This document shows, in pieces, positions 8,335 through 19,200 of a stretch of 27,876 bases of DNA. The notes under the pieces were generated by a model that saw only the letters and a program-made list of their open reading frames with translations, was not told the origin of the DNA and searched no databases. Source of the stretch: Pinguiococcus pyrenoidosus (Eukaryota; Sar; Pinguiophyceae; Pinguiochrysidales; Pinguiochrysidaceae); the NCBI GenBank assembly GCA_019677205.1, contig JAAMXY010000440.1, positions 1-27,876 on the forward strand. Direction: 5' to 3'. Each line of letters opens with the position of its first letter. Positions within the stretch are counted from its first letter, which is position 1. The translations under genes and the position numbers were made by a program.

Positions 8335-9881
8335 TCATTCTCGAACTTTGTCGGTGCTCTTCATGGAACCGTGGCGAGTCAAGGCCACCTCTTGGCACCG
8401 GACTCGCCAGGCCGCGGAGCTGATCTCGTCAGGGGCGATGGTGCCCATGTCGAGCAGGTCGAGTCGCTCCGCCACGGACAGGTTGGAGGCCAGCGAACTG
8501 CGGCGTGACCTGGCGAGACTCTCGCTGTTGGTGCTCCCCCTTGACGACGAGTGGTGAATGAACCAGCCGGCCTCGCCATGCTTCTCGCCTTGCCCCGGCG
8601 ACGTGTGGCTGGAGAATCTTCCCGAAGTTTGCCGTGGCTTTGGGGAGTTGCAACAAAGACCGCGCGGGTTAGCGCCTGGAAAATGGGTGGCACGCCCAAT
8701 GTTGCTCGCTCCAGTCACCTGTCCGTGATCCCACCCCTCGGATCGCGCGGAACCTACTCGCGAGACGCTCGAGGGGGTCGTCAATGGCGGCGCGAGGCCG
8801 CTGTTGAGCACCTCTTCTTCCTCTTCTATCTGCAGAATCTCCATCGCAAGCTGCAAAGTTGGGAGTTGGCACCAAGAGGCTTTAGGAATCCGCCAAGGCT
8901 TGCGATGGGTGAAAACTACGGGGGGAGGAGGGGGGAAGGACGCCCTACCTTGTTCACTTCTAGTGGATCGCTCATGCCCTTGGGCCGCACGTTCTCGTCG
9001 CCGGCATGCTGCGACTCCGGATGCGCGCGTAAGAAGTGCTCCGTGATGGCGATGGCCTGCAGACTGGGCGCTCGTCGGCGGCGATTGAACATGTTCCCCT
9101 CGCTGTTCTGACTCGCGATGCTGTGCGGGCTGTCGAGCGTGATGTTGAAGGTGTCATTGCGCTCGATGCTCGCTCCACTGCTAAGCGACATCTCGTCCTC
9201 CACCGCCAACACGTCGTCCATGATCATGCTCCGATGCTCCCGCGTGCTTCGCGTGCTCGGCCCGTACTTTCCGCTGGAGGTGGTTCTCCTGCGCGCCGAC
9301 GACCTCCGATGCTCGGGACTTCCCTCCTTGCGGCGCAGGCGCACCTTGTCGCTCAGTTTGGCCTTGATTGGGGGCAGCTGCAGGGATACGGTGTCGTCCG
9401 GCAGCGACCTGGCCGCCGAGTCCGGCCGCGACGCGGCGCTGGTCAGCGGATCCTGGAGGCTCCTCGTCTCCTGGAGGCTCCTGGTCTCCAAGTCCTGCTC
9501 CTGCTCGGCGCCTCCCGCCTGGCCCTCGTCGGCCTGGAAGCTGTGGAGCAGCTCGCTCTCGCGTCTGTGGGGACTGTTCTGCAACACGGCAGCAAGGGCC
9601 GACGCCGGCCCGCGCTCAACTGGCAAGCCCAGCCCCGGGCGCGTCGCGGAGTGCCCGTCCAGCTGGTACAGGTCGTAGAGCTGCAAGAGCATCTGGCGCT
9701 GGCTCCTAGGGCCCACATCCACGTGGTGCCAGTGCGCAGGCAGCGTGGTCCTGGCAGGAAGGCTAAGCTTCCGACTGCGCGCGGCGTTGGGCACCGGCAC
9801 GGAGAGGCCCTGGGTGGTGGCGATGGAGGCCCGATGTCTCCGCTGCAAGGGCGGCAAGGCCTCCCCTCCTGGCTCCGTCAT
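8335..9881 (-). CDS. Unrecognised Ser/Arg-rich protein (2 exons)
   Basis: I do not recognise this protein. The model joins 9881-8949 and 8850-8335 over a 98-nt intron with donor GTAGGG after AAG and acceptor TTTGCAG, both phase 0, giving 482 residues. It has no signal peptide or membrane segment. It is low-complexity and charged: an N-terminal third with MLLQLYDLYQLDG near residue 64, a duplicated ETRSLQ, a basic tract RRKEGSPEHRRSSARRRTTSS, then a mixed segment SLQAIAITEHFLRAH and, in exon 2, an acidic IEEEEE run and a more structured end (LSVAERLDLLDMGTIAPDEISSAAW). Many RxxS sites suggest a phosphorylated regulatory or cytoskeletal protein, which is only a guess. A second intron starting at 8757 (GTAGGT) is possible but was not needed to keep the frame open. 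The stop faces the antiporter stop. Confidence 0.6.
9451..9486. repeat. 18-bp tandem duplication inside coding sequence
   Basis: Two copies of an 18-base unit starting TCCTGGAGGCTCCT, with one mismatch, lie at 9451-9468 and 9469-9486. On the minus strand they encode the doubled ETRSLQ hexapeptide of the Ser-rich protein. The unit is a multiple of three, so the reading frame is preserved. Confidence 0.75.
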
Positions 9882-10440
9882 CGCTGCTGCACGGAGAGCG
9901 GCGTTGCTCCGGCGTTAACGGCTTAACGGGGAAAACGATTGCAAGAACTCTCAGCCTCTGTCAAATTGACATCGAACTTCAGTCAACGGCTATGGCACAG
10001 CGGGAGGAAGGAGAAACGAGGGTTTAAAGACGAGCCGGAAGGAGCAAAATGATTGGACGGAAGCGGCATTCCCAAACTCAAAAGTGAAACTCCACGGAGG
10101 ATCAGCTGATCGAGTCCGCGTTGAATGATGATCTGAAGACCGTCTTGCGACGATCTCTACAATTTCCGTCCGTTATCAGTCATCCATCACTTCAGCCTTG
10201 CTTCAATGGCCAGGGCATCGGCAAGGGTGGCTTTCCTTTGGCTCGCCAAGGCTCTCCCTACCGAGCCTGCAACGATAGCTTAGCAGGCGGCGCTCGTCTA
10301 AGGCAGTGCTTCCACGACTCGAAGGGCTTCGACACCTGCCACTTTGGGCCTCGATCCAAAGCTTCGAAGAAGTGCTGAGTGCGTTCACCATCAGTCCCCT
10401 GAACCCTTGTGAGAGTCCCTCCTCCCCCCCTTCTTTTCCC
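9882..10440. other. Intergenic space between two leftward genes
   Basis: About 560 bases that must contain the promoter of the Ser-rich gene and the 3' UTR of the coiled-coil gene. An ATTGG (CCAAT on the minus strand) at 10052-10056 lies about 170 bases upstream of the Ser-rich gene's start. No gene is supported here. Confidence 0.4.
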
Positions 10441-12153
10441 TTACGGCTCAACGCCATCGTGAAGTTGCTCGTCAAGGAACAGGATCTCGTTGGCGATCAT
10501 CCGCAGCACCGGGTCGCGCACGACGACGGCGCGGTCGCGACGCCTCGGCGACGCGCTGGATGATGGCCTACTGCTCCCTGGCGAGCAAACGCCGCTCTGG
10601 CGCTCAAGCTCTGCGAACTTGCGATGCATGCTCTTCGCCGCGGCCTTGCGGGCCAAGCGGCGATTGCGCAGGGCTTCTTGCCGCTTCCACAACGCCTCCT
10701 CCGTCTCCTCGACAAACTGCTGATACAGCTTCTTCCGACGCCGCTTCTCGAAGTGGTGGTCTCTGCGGCTCATGCCGTGAGGCCTTCGCTGCCTTTTCAT
10801 GATCGCCGCCTTCCGCGCCTCCGTCTCGCGGATCCGGCGCTGCGTTGCGCTTCGCAACCAGGAATCACAAGGGAAGAGAAGATGTCAGTGGAAACCAGGC
10901 TTGAAAGATGCGACGAAGGGCCGGGTACCTGTCTTCGGTCTTGTGACGTGCTTCGAAGTAGGCCCTGATCTCCTCAGGCTCGCGCGTGGCGCGAAATGGA
11001 TGATGCTGTGCTGGTCCTTCTGCCCCTTCCGCGCCTTCCACTTCCCCTTCTTCCCCAGCTGCTTCTGCGGCTCCTGCTGCCCTTGCCGCCTCCCTCTTTG
11101 CCTTGGCGGCCTCCCTTTTTGCCTCCACCCGCCGCTGCGTCGCCTCGATCTGCGCTTGGCTTACATGATTCTGTGCCGGATAGGGCGTGCTCGCGATGAC
11201 CTGCGATAAGGGCTACCAACTCAGGCACAAGCACTTGGCGGTAGGAATCCGGTGTTCGGCGTCTTACATCTTTCCACATAGATCTGCGGCGCTGCGTGCG
11301 GGTCTCCCGAAGCCGCTTTTCCTGTTCAAGAAGTTGCATCACCATGGGCGTGTGAATGCCTGGGATGCGCAGGGCTCCCGCGAGGCCTCACCTTCCGCTG
11401 CACCTCATCCCACTTCGGGGCGGTCTTGGCTTTCAGGTACGCCGCCTCGCGCGCCTGCGTCACGAACTTGCGTTCCAAGTCGTAGGACAGCTTCTCCTCC
11501 AGGCCCTTCTCGTGCTGCGACACCCGCGCCCGCACACTCTTGTCAACGGGCCGTTGCCGCTGCAGGAATGCCATGAAAGAGCTGCTGTGCTTCGCCGGAG
11601 ACGACCCTCGCGCCCGAGCCTTCGACGCCTTCTCGCTGCGCTTCTCAACCTGCGCAGTCATGTCCTCCAGGACCCTGCGGACCAGGGCCCTCTGCCACCC
11701 GTCCTGGACGCTGGATCGCGATTCCTGCTGGCGAGCAGCACCTCGCTGGGGGACTGCCGGTGACGTGCTCGGTCGGGCACACGCTTCGTTGACAGCTCCT
11801 TCCTTGCTGCTCATGCCCGCGTAGCGAGAACAGCTTCGGCCAGAAATGCGTCGACCTTGCGGCCGCTCGGGAGCTGACATTGGAGGGCAGCCGTGCTCCA
11901 GCACGGTGGCGACGTCCACCCGTCCTTCCAACTTGCCTGCGATGCTCTCCATCATCCGCATCGTCTCCGCTTCTGCAGACCGGCCGCGTGAGTTGGACTG
12001 CCGTCGCTCTTGCATCATGCGATGGACGGCACCTGATTGCTTCATCTGAATCTGCCGCAGCAGATCCAGTGCTCGCGCCGTTCCGTTGTATAGACCCACG
12101 AGGCTGTCAACTAGCTGGAGCATGCGACCTCTGCCCAGTGGATCCGACTCGTT

Positions 12154-12184
<31 letters not shown>

Positions 12185-12693
12185 CCCTTCTCGCCTTTCC
12201 CACCCTTCTCGCCGCCCGGCCACGGCCCAGGGGCATTGAAGAATCCCACCAGATTGCCAGCCTTCTCCAAGCCCCCCATTCCCTCGCCACCGGGATAGAC
12301 ATATGGAGAGTGCTCCGCGGCATCCGAAAGGAGCTCTTGAGGGGAGCTTGCTTGATCTATCCTTCCTGAAAGCTGGAGCTCCTCTTCGATCGTCTCGGGA
12401 AGTGCCATGCCGACCACCTTGAAATCCTCCTGCCAGTCCCTTGAGCTCTCGCCCGGCAGCTTCTTGCCAAAGATCAGATCCATGATCTTCTCGTCGGCAG
12501 CAAAACCCTCCTGAACATCTGGCAGATTGGTCTGCGGCGGCGCCGCTTCGCTTGGGCCGCGGCTGGAGTGCCGTCGAGGTCGATGTGGTTGTAGACGCCT
12601 TAGAAAGGACCTCGTGTCTCCTGAGAAGGTCGTCCGCCTAGCTGCGAGAGGTCCTGGTCTCGGGGAGTCCCCTCGCGGCCGCTGCGCTCTCAT
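10441..12693 (-). CDS. Unrecognised basic coiled-coil protein (4 exons)
   Basis: I do not recognise this 678-residue protein. Exons are 12693-11392, 11321-11268, 11200-10929 and 10849-10441; introns are 70, 67 and 79 nt with GT-AG ends and matching phases (0, 0, 2). The joins turn three broken frames into one continuous helical protein. The N-terminal 50 residues are Arg/Pro/Ser-rich. At about 160-182 there is a Gly-Glu-Lys triplet repeat of collagen-like spacing, then helices (LLRQIQMKQSGAVHRMMQERRQ, near residue 205). The C-terminal half is a strongly charged helix: LEEKLSYDLERKFVTQAREA, then RRVEAKREAAKAKREAARA, and in the last exon FEKRRRKKLYQQFVEE and LERQSG. No catalytic motif, signal peptide or membrane span is seen. 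A structural or microtubule-associated role is possible given such composition, but unproven. It starts divergently from the sulfotransferase gene. Confidence 0.7.
12153..12190. repeat. 9-bp tandem repeat encoding Gly-Glu-Glu
   Basis: About four imperfect copies of CCTCGCCTT lie in tandem. On the minus strand they encode the Gly-Glu-Glu/Gly-Glu-Lys triplets of the coiled-coil protein. The unit keeps frame, so copy number can vary without disrupting the gene. Confidence 0.7.
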
Positions 12694-13156
12694 GGTCAGG
12701 GCGAATCTTGCCTAGGCAGCCAGTTGCAGCCAAGGCATTGCTTTGGGGAATCTTTTCATACCCTCCAGCGGCCTGAATTTGAAGTATGCAATGCACACCA
12801 GACCAGAGTCTGTAGGCGAGAAAACCAAACGATCGCCAAGGCCCCCGTCAGGAAGAGGGAGGCGCCGGAATCGCAAAAGACTCTGCGGCGGAATCGCTGC
12901 GTCCGTTCGCTCTTGTGACAGACGGACACTCGCTTCCGGTTTCCACGAGTTCGTGAACTATCGCCATCGTGCACTAGATCGATCTGGAACTTCTCGCTTC
13001 CCCCTTCGCATTCGTCGACTCCATAGTGGCATGTCTTCATAGACATGTACCGTAAGTACTAAGTGGCGCCTCCCAAAAAGCGGTTTCCGTTGAAAAAAAA
13101 ATCGTTCGGCGCCACAAAAGCCTTTCGTGGTTTTGACCCCAAAGCGCCGCAGAAGC
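12694..13156. promoter_or_regulatory. Divergent promoter region with possible 5' UTR intron
   Basis: This 463-base space lies between the starts of the coiled-coil gene (leftward) and the sulfotransferase (rightward). A perfect-looking donor, GTAAGTAC, at 13052 and an acceptor GCCGCAG ending at 13152 would define a 101-nt intron whose downstream exon begins four bases before the sulfotransferase ATG. The ATG at 13045 just before the donor would, after splicing, run into a TGA overlapping the real start, which would make it a minimal upstream ORF. Splicing and promoter function are both inferred. Confidence 0.35.
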
Positions 13157-14206
13157 ATGAGCAAGCCCGATCTGTTCATCGAGCTGGCCGCTCACCGAAG
13201 CGGGAGCACGTGGATGGAGGACTTCTTGAGTTCCCATCCAGATATCTACGGCGGCAACGAGCATTTGCTTCGCCTGCGCGAAGAGTTCCGCAAGATTCCC
13301 GGCGACGCCGGCGGCACGGAGATGCTGAAGCCGGCGTTCGCGTGCGGCATCTGCGAGAAGCGCAGCGGCGTGAGGCCTGCCAAAGAGCATTGCGGAAAGG
13401 GCGTTTTGGAAGAGTTCTTTCAATCGAGTGGCTGTCAGGCGGCCAAGGTTTGTATTCTCAAGGTCATGCATGACCAGCTGTTCCGCCTGGGCCTGGACAC
13501 CTATCTGGCGGAGAGAGGCGACGTGAGCGTGCTGCACATCACGCGGGAGAACAAGGTCGACCACGCCCTGTCGAGACTCACGGCCTTCCACATCAAGGAG
13601 GTGCGCGGCCATGGCGATGCCTACGAGGGCGTGGACGCCGCGCACTGCGAGCTCGGGAAGGAGTGTCCGTCTCCCAAGTTCGTGGTGGACGTTGAGCAGG
13701 CCATCGCCAACATGAAGGAGCGCCAAGACGAGGACGACGCCGTCACAAGTTGGATGCGAGAGAGCGGCGTCCGACACCGGAGCGTCTTCTACGAGGATCT
13801 CAGCGAAGGCTGCATGAGCCCCATGCTGAACTTTCTCGGCGTCGATCCCGAGGTCGAGCTTTCGGGGGTCTACGTCAAGCGCCGAACCGGCGGCCAGCGA
13901 GACACTGTCGAGAACTGGGAAGAGTTCGCGTCTCGAGTGGCCGAGACGCCGTTCAGATGGCATCTGGATGGGTACATGCCTGGAAAGCCGGCACCATGGC
14001 GGAGGCAGCTGCAGCAAGCACCGCTAGAGAGGACTGTCGACCCATTGGAAGGCGGCAGGAGCCCTCCCACGCTCTTTGCGGTAGTTGGCCTCGTTCTTGC
14101 ACTGGGAGGGCTGCTCTGGGTGCTGCGCAGGCACTGCCTTGCTCGAAAGTCGCCTCGCTCTGCCGCTGCTCTGCCGCGTTCGATATGCGAAGGGAATGAT
14201 CGTTAG
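13157..14206 (+). CDS. Sulfotransferase with C-terminal transmembrane anchor
   Basis: A PAPS-dependent sulfotransferase-family protein of 349 residues in one exon. It would move sulfate from PAPS to an unknown acceptor. The 5'-phosphosulfate loop is HRSGSTWMEDFLSSHPDIY near residue 15. The 3'-phosphate-binding segment is HITRENKVDHALSRLTAF near residue 128, with the conserved Arg and Ser. Near 230-275 come FLGVDPEV, VKRR and DTVENWEEF, the order seen in NodH/Stf0-like bacterial and algal sulfotransferases. A single hydrophobic helix, LFAVVGLVLALGGLLWVL, lies at about 305-322, followed by about 25 mostly basic residues. There is no N-terminal signal or anchor, opposite to Golgi type II sulfotransferases. 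Start: ATG at 13157 follows a likely 5' intron; the in-frame GTG at 13127 is not used. Domain assignment is firm, subtype and substrate are not. Confidence 0.85.
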   Translation: MSKPDLFIELAAHRSGSTWMEDFLSSHPDIYGGNEHLLRLREEFRKIPGDAGGTEMLKPAFACGICEKRSGVRPAKEHCGKGVLEEFFQSSGCQAAKVCILKVMHDQLFRLGLDTYLAERGDVSVLHITRENKVDHALSRLTAFHIKEVRGHGDAYEGVDAAHCELGKECPSPKFVVDVEQAIANMKERQDEDDAVTSWMRESGVRHRSVFYEDLSEGCMSPMLNFLGVDPEVELSGVYVKRRTGGQRDTVENWEEFASRVAETPFRWHLDGYMPGKPAPWRRQLQQAPLERTVDPLEGGRSPPTLFAVVGLVLALGGLLWVLRRHCLARKSPRSAAALPRSICEGNDR

Positions 14207-14558
14207 ACGGCGCTAGACCATCGCCGGCTTCTGCCTGTTTTTGGATCAAAGACAAGGAGCCTTGTGGAGCTGGGGGGTTCTCACCGCCGATCTTTGGTAC
14301 TTGAGCAGGAAGCCGCTGCGGGAGCTGGATTGAACTGCACTGGCCTTGCCAGTCAGGCTTCACGGCCACTCTCCCCTATCCCTGGCACCGATAGCAAGGC
14401 TGGCGCTGCCGCTGAGGGAACAGACCCTGCCCCGAACGAGGCGGATGTCAGGCTTTCAGCCACGGCCCGCCAGAGCGTTAAGGGAGCGTAGTGCTGCTCT
14501 TTGACATAGGAAACCTGTTGGTTGCACGTTGCTACTGCAACAACTGCTGCTATTGGTG
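14207..14558. other. Convergent 3' region
   Basis: About 350 bases between the stops of the sulfotransferase and the small Cys-rich gene. A minus-strand frame here encodes a hydrophobic stretch, but it is out of frame with the upstream exon and has no supporting splice site that I could find. It probably contains the two 3' UTRs. Confidence 0.4.
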
Positions 14559-15389
14559 CTACCAAATAGAAAGAGACAAAACTGATGCTGCCGCCAGAAT
14601 CGCCAGGAAGCTCAAGTTCCATAGCTCTGGCGTGAGACTGCTGGAGTCGTTCTTCAGTGCCTCGCAAGCCTGGACGAAAGGAGAAACGTTTTTGCCGTTG
14701 TCAAGATGAGCTGACGCCTCTGCTGCCAGGAAGAGCTCGCCTTCACCTCGTCTTGTGGGGTGCAGCCCTGTCCGATGCACTCGTCTCGTATGGACTGATA
14801 GATCCAACTATCCACGCAGAGTACGTCCACAAGGCATCGCAGTGCTACGGGGTACGCCGCGGTGCTCGCCTCCATGTCCCCGTCGCCGTCTCTGGTGAAA
14901 GACACGTTTTGGAAGGCACGGCATGTGTTAGAAAATTGCTCACGGGATGAAGTGGTTGCAGCATTCGTCCAGTACAGGTAATCTGCAGACATTTGCCAGT
15001 CCCCTACCGTCGTGGACAGCACTCCGGTTGTGGCCAGTTCGCTCGATGGACCACCTGCTGCATGTCACATCCGTCTGGGACGTTGTCGTTCGCGTTCTTC
15101 CGAAGCGCATTCACGCACTCTTGAGCGGCGACGAAGTCGCATCCGATGCAGTTGTCGAAGTAGGGGACCCCGCCGCCTCCAGCACGGTGGCAATTCGAAG
15201 GGCCTGTCGCAGGGCGTCGAGGCGGAATCAGGCAAATACACTGGCAGAGCAAGAGATGCAGCAGGAGATGCTGCGCACACCTTGGTAGGCCTCTGCTTCT
15301 CCCTGCTGAAGCCAGCGTCGTAGCGTGTCTGACAAAGTGCTTGCGGATGCCAGCTGAGCAAACAACAGAGCGCCGCAAGCAACTCTCAT
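14559..15389 (-). CDS. Small secreted Cys-rich protein, candidate GPI-anchored (4 exons)
   Basis: No known family is recognised. Exons 15389-15281, 15203-15069, 14982-14747 and 14669-14559 join with GT-AG introns of 77, 86 and 77 nt and matching phases (1, 1, 0), giving 196 residues. The N-terminus MRVACGALLFAQLASA is a typical signal peptide with cleavage expected near residue 16. The mature part has ten cysteines, including FDNCIGCDF, QEC, NTC, VLCVDSW and DECIGQGC. The C-terminus is a small-residue run (NDSSS), a short polar spacer and LSFLAILAAASVLSLSIW ending exactly at the stop, with no cytoplasmic tail; that arrangement is typical of GPI-anchor signals. The middle junction is least certain: retaining that intron would end the protein after a CCPRR motif at about 15004, without the anchor. 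The in-frame ATG at 15494 would add 35 non-hydrophobic residues. Confidence 0.62.
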
Positions 15390-16130
15390 CTCGCGGCGAA
15401 AAGAGAGCCGTCCATCCCGCGTCCTCCGCGTCTTCAACTCGCAAGTTGCGTTGTATACCTCTCGCAACTGGCACGCCAAACGGAGAAGTGACAAATCAAG
15501 TCCGAAAGAAGCGTGGGTTCATGCATGCCTCCGAAAGCAGCCAAAAAAAGTCCGATCCCGACTGGATTGTTCCGCGCTTGCCCTCAGCTTCGGCGTTCTG
15601 CGCTGCACTCCTTAGCTAACTTGCGCCTAGGGGCGATCGTGATCGTCGAATCAAGAAACGTGTTTCCATCATCACAGAAACCCTTTTGTGTAGAAATTCA
15701 ACACGTGGGTATGTTTCGCATGTGTCTCATGCCTTCACAAGAGCAAAGGAGCTGTGTGACGGCCAATCGCGTTCCCGAGGCTCCCGTCTTCTGGTGCTGT
15801 AGATTCTTTACAGGCCCGGGGCTCTGAGTCCGCTTTGGTCCGCAAAAATTAGTCCGACGGGAACGTTGTGCTGACCTCTACTCTGCCGCGCTCACTACCA
15901 TCTGGTACGCCTCCTTCTGTCTCCCGCCAGACAGAAGCGGCGAGCAAATCCCCCCTTTCAAGCCACTTAGCTGGAAACACAAAATAACCATGCGTTGGAA
16001 GAAAAGCGATCGACTGGCAAAACGCCATCTCTAGGATGGGTTTTGGGCCTTAGAGGCGCAAAACCTCTCTGTGAACCTCAAGGTCTTTGAGAGAGGAGAA
16101 CGGAGAGAAAAAGAGAGGAAGTCATAAATA
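15390..16130. other. Divergent intergenic region, no gene seen
   Basis: About 740 bases between the small Cys-rich gene (leftward) and the repeat protein (rightward). Open frames are short and without recognisable motifs. A CCAAT pentamer lies at 15763-15767. It presumably holds both promoters and 5' UTRs. Confidence 0.4.
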
Positions 16131-16142
16131 GAGAGAGAGAGA

Positions 16143-16174
<32 letters not shown>
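16131..16174. repeat. (GA)n microsatellite
   Basis: A run of about 22 GA dinucleotides, interrupted by one T at 16148, lies 66 bases before the ATG of the repeat protein and so probably within its promoter or 5' UTR. GA tracts are sometimes regulatory, but here only the repeat itself is seen. Confidence 0.9.
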
Positions 16175-16239
16175 AGAAGCGCGCGTGCTACCATTGCAAG
16201 TGCTGCTTGGTCGACTTCGCCTGTCCCTATACCAGAACC

Positions 16240-19200
16240 ATGCGCTCGCAGCCATATTGCTACATGCAGATGCAGTCGCATCTGCTGGAGCTGCGGCGCA
16301 AGGAGGCTTTGGAAAAAGTGCGGCAGCCGCTGAAGGACTACGGCATCTTCGTGGACGCGGATCCGGACAACGCGCCCATCACGGAGGAGGAGCTGAAGAA
16401 GTTGGTGCGATACTGGAAACTGCACGAGCAGCGCGGCTTCTGGAAGTCCAACCCCCAGAAGGAGGACCTGGTGCGTGCGTGTCTCAGGTACATGGCCGAC
16501 ACGAACTACGGCATGCCGCGCTCGACGCTTAAGCCGCACAAGCCCGAGTCAGCCCCGACGCAGCGACAGGGCGTGAGCTACACGCGCATCCTTCGCGAGT
16601 ACCGTGGCGACCTTTTCGGCCGGCGGTCCATCACCGACGGCCTGATTTACTCGTGTCGCGTCCACGCACATGCTGAGGACGCGGGCATGTTCAAGGACCT
16701 GCGCTCTCCCGCGGAACGCCTGGTGGATTTGCTCGCTGCGGGAGTGAACGGGGACGGCAAGATCGCCAGAGCGTCGGAGGAGATGGGCAAGCGTTCCAAG
16801 GCTCCAGGCGACGACGAGCGCGGCCTAGACACGTGGAACGACAGCTACTTTGACGCCCCCGAAGACGANNNNNNNNNNNNNNNNNNNNNNNNNNNNNNNN
16901 NNNNNNNNNNNNNTCCTTCGCGAATCCCGACCAGAACGACGTCGGTACCATCATCCGCGTGGCGCAGCAGCTGTATTCGTACTCCCTATCTTCCGGTGAG
17001 CAGCGCATGTTCGCGGAGGGCGTGTTGCTGGCCATCCGCAAATTCGCCGAGCACGACAGTGCGCAAGTGAAACTGTACACGCTGGCGCTCATCAACAATC
17101 TGGCGGTGACACCAGTGGGGCGGAAGCATCTCTTCCAAGGCAATGTGTTGAAGAGCGACGTGCCTAAGATGTTGCAAGACGCCACGTTCACGCCGGGGCG
17201 GCTGCTCGCGGCGTACTGCCTGGAGAAGTTCGCATGCGACGCCGCGTGGCATAACAAACTGTTGGACGTCACGCTCCCCAGTCTGCAGCTGCTGAGCGCC
17301 ACGGAGAACGAGCGCGTGCGTCGCTCAACCGCCATCGGCCTCATGAATTTACTGGAAGGCGATGACCGCGCGCGTGCTCTGGAAGCGCTGCTGCCGCTGC
17401 TGAAGATCCTTAGCAAATCCACGAACTCCGCGACGCAGGACGTGGCGGCGAGATGTTTGAGAAACGCGGCGTTTTTCGATAGCCTGCGACGGCCGATGCT
17501 GAGTAGCGGCTACGTGGCCTTGGTGGCGTCGATGTTCGTCGTGCTGAAGGAAAGCAAGGCCATGAAAGCGCCGCAGGCGCTGGCGGAGAGTGTGGCGCTC
17601 ATGACGGCCACGCCGGAGCTGCGCGACCTGCTGGTGATCGACGGCGTGGCGCACATCTTGCGAGACATGTGTCGCGCCTTCCGAGAAGAGCCCGTCTTGC
17701 AGCCCATCGCTGTGGCGCTTCTACACCTTTCCTCCACGCGCGACGCCACGCTATCCAGTGTGGTCCTGGAGGCGCTGGAGCACTGCGTCGACGACATGGC
17801 CGGCGCGGCGCTGGCGCCCGCAGCCAACGCCTTCTTCCTCTTGAGCAGTCGCGCAACCACGCGAGAGCTCCTGAGCGCTGGACGCCCTTTCCACCGCGCG
17901 ATCCTCGGCTTGGCGCGCAGTGCCGATCTGCGCGTCGCGCTGCCGGCGCTCAAGGCGGCGTGCAATCTGACCTTCAGTCGCTCCTGCGCGGCGTCCTGGA
18001 CGCCGCAGGAGGTGTCGGCGGCGTTGGCGGATATCCTAAGCCAAGCGCGGGATGAGGAAGAGGTGCGTCTAGCGCTGGACCTGCTGGCCAACATGCTGAG
18101 TCACCAGAAGCCGGGCGGCAAGAAGAGTCGCATGGAAGCCTTCGTGTCGCTGGTACCGGCGCTTTTGAGCCTGGCAAGAACGGCGGAGGACGATGCGGCG
18201 TACGGCCGCGTGGTCAAGGTCCTCAGCATGCTGACGGACCAGCCGCTCATCGCGGCGGAGTTGTTCCAGCAGCGGCTGCATGCGGTGCTGCTGGAGCGCC
18301 ACCACAAAGGCCACAAGTGCGACGCAGTAGACTTTCTGCGCTGCTTGGCGCACTTGCTATGGTACGCCAGCTTACGAGATGCCGAAGAGACGCTGCGGTG
18401 TATCCAGTCCATCATGGCGCTCCGCGTGATTGAGCCGCCCGCGGCGCAGGCCAGCGTGGCCATCTGTGTGTACTGCTGCAGCGCCGTGGCTGCGCCAGAC
18501 GTCACGCGTGCCGTCCTCACGAGTCTACGGAGTCTACAGTGCGGCGTGGGCAGTCGCATGATGTCGTATTACTACAGCGCGTCGTTCTTCCGCCTCAGCT
18601 GTAATCCGACGTCCGCCAGTCTGCTGGCGCAGGACCAGCGCTTGGTGAAGAGTCTCGTCACGCTCATGCGCGGCGGCCATGAGGACACGCAGCTGTTCTG
18701 CGCCAAAGCGCTGTGCAACTTGGCTGGCGACAAGTTCTGCGCGCAAGCATTGCTGCGCCAGGGGATCGTGGCGGACTTCGTCGTCATCGCCATCCTACGC
18801 ACCAACAACTCGTTGATCAAGGATGCTTGTGCAGACACGCTATTCAATCTGCTGGCGCATCCGGAGTCGCATCTGAAGATGCTGGACGCCGGTGTGTTGT
18901 GGGCACTGATGAAGTTGGCGAGCCTAGAGAACCCACACTCCAACTCGCGGCCCATCTGCGCACGCGCCATCTACAACTTCGCGCTGCGCAGCGACACCCG
19001 CCCCGTGCTGCGCCAGATGGGCGTGAACAGCTGCCTGGGCGTCATGAGCCAGCAGCAGTCCGGAGACAGGCGCCTCTTCGCCTGCGCCACTGTCTACGGC
19101 CTGCTGCAGGAGCCCACCAAGCGCAAGGAGCTGATGGACGCACAGGCGCTTCGTGGCGTCCTGGCCGACAAAGAAGTACTACGAGACAGCGGCTTGGCCG

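Noticed and set aside
8718..8757. A second intron in the Ser-rich gene
   Set aside because: A GTAGGT donor is present, but the nearest good acceptor at about 80 nt would move into a less protein-like frame, and a 39-nt version keeps the frame without improving it, so the simpler model was kept.
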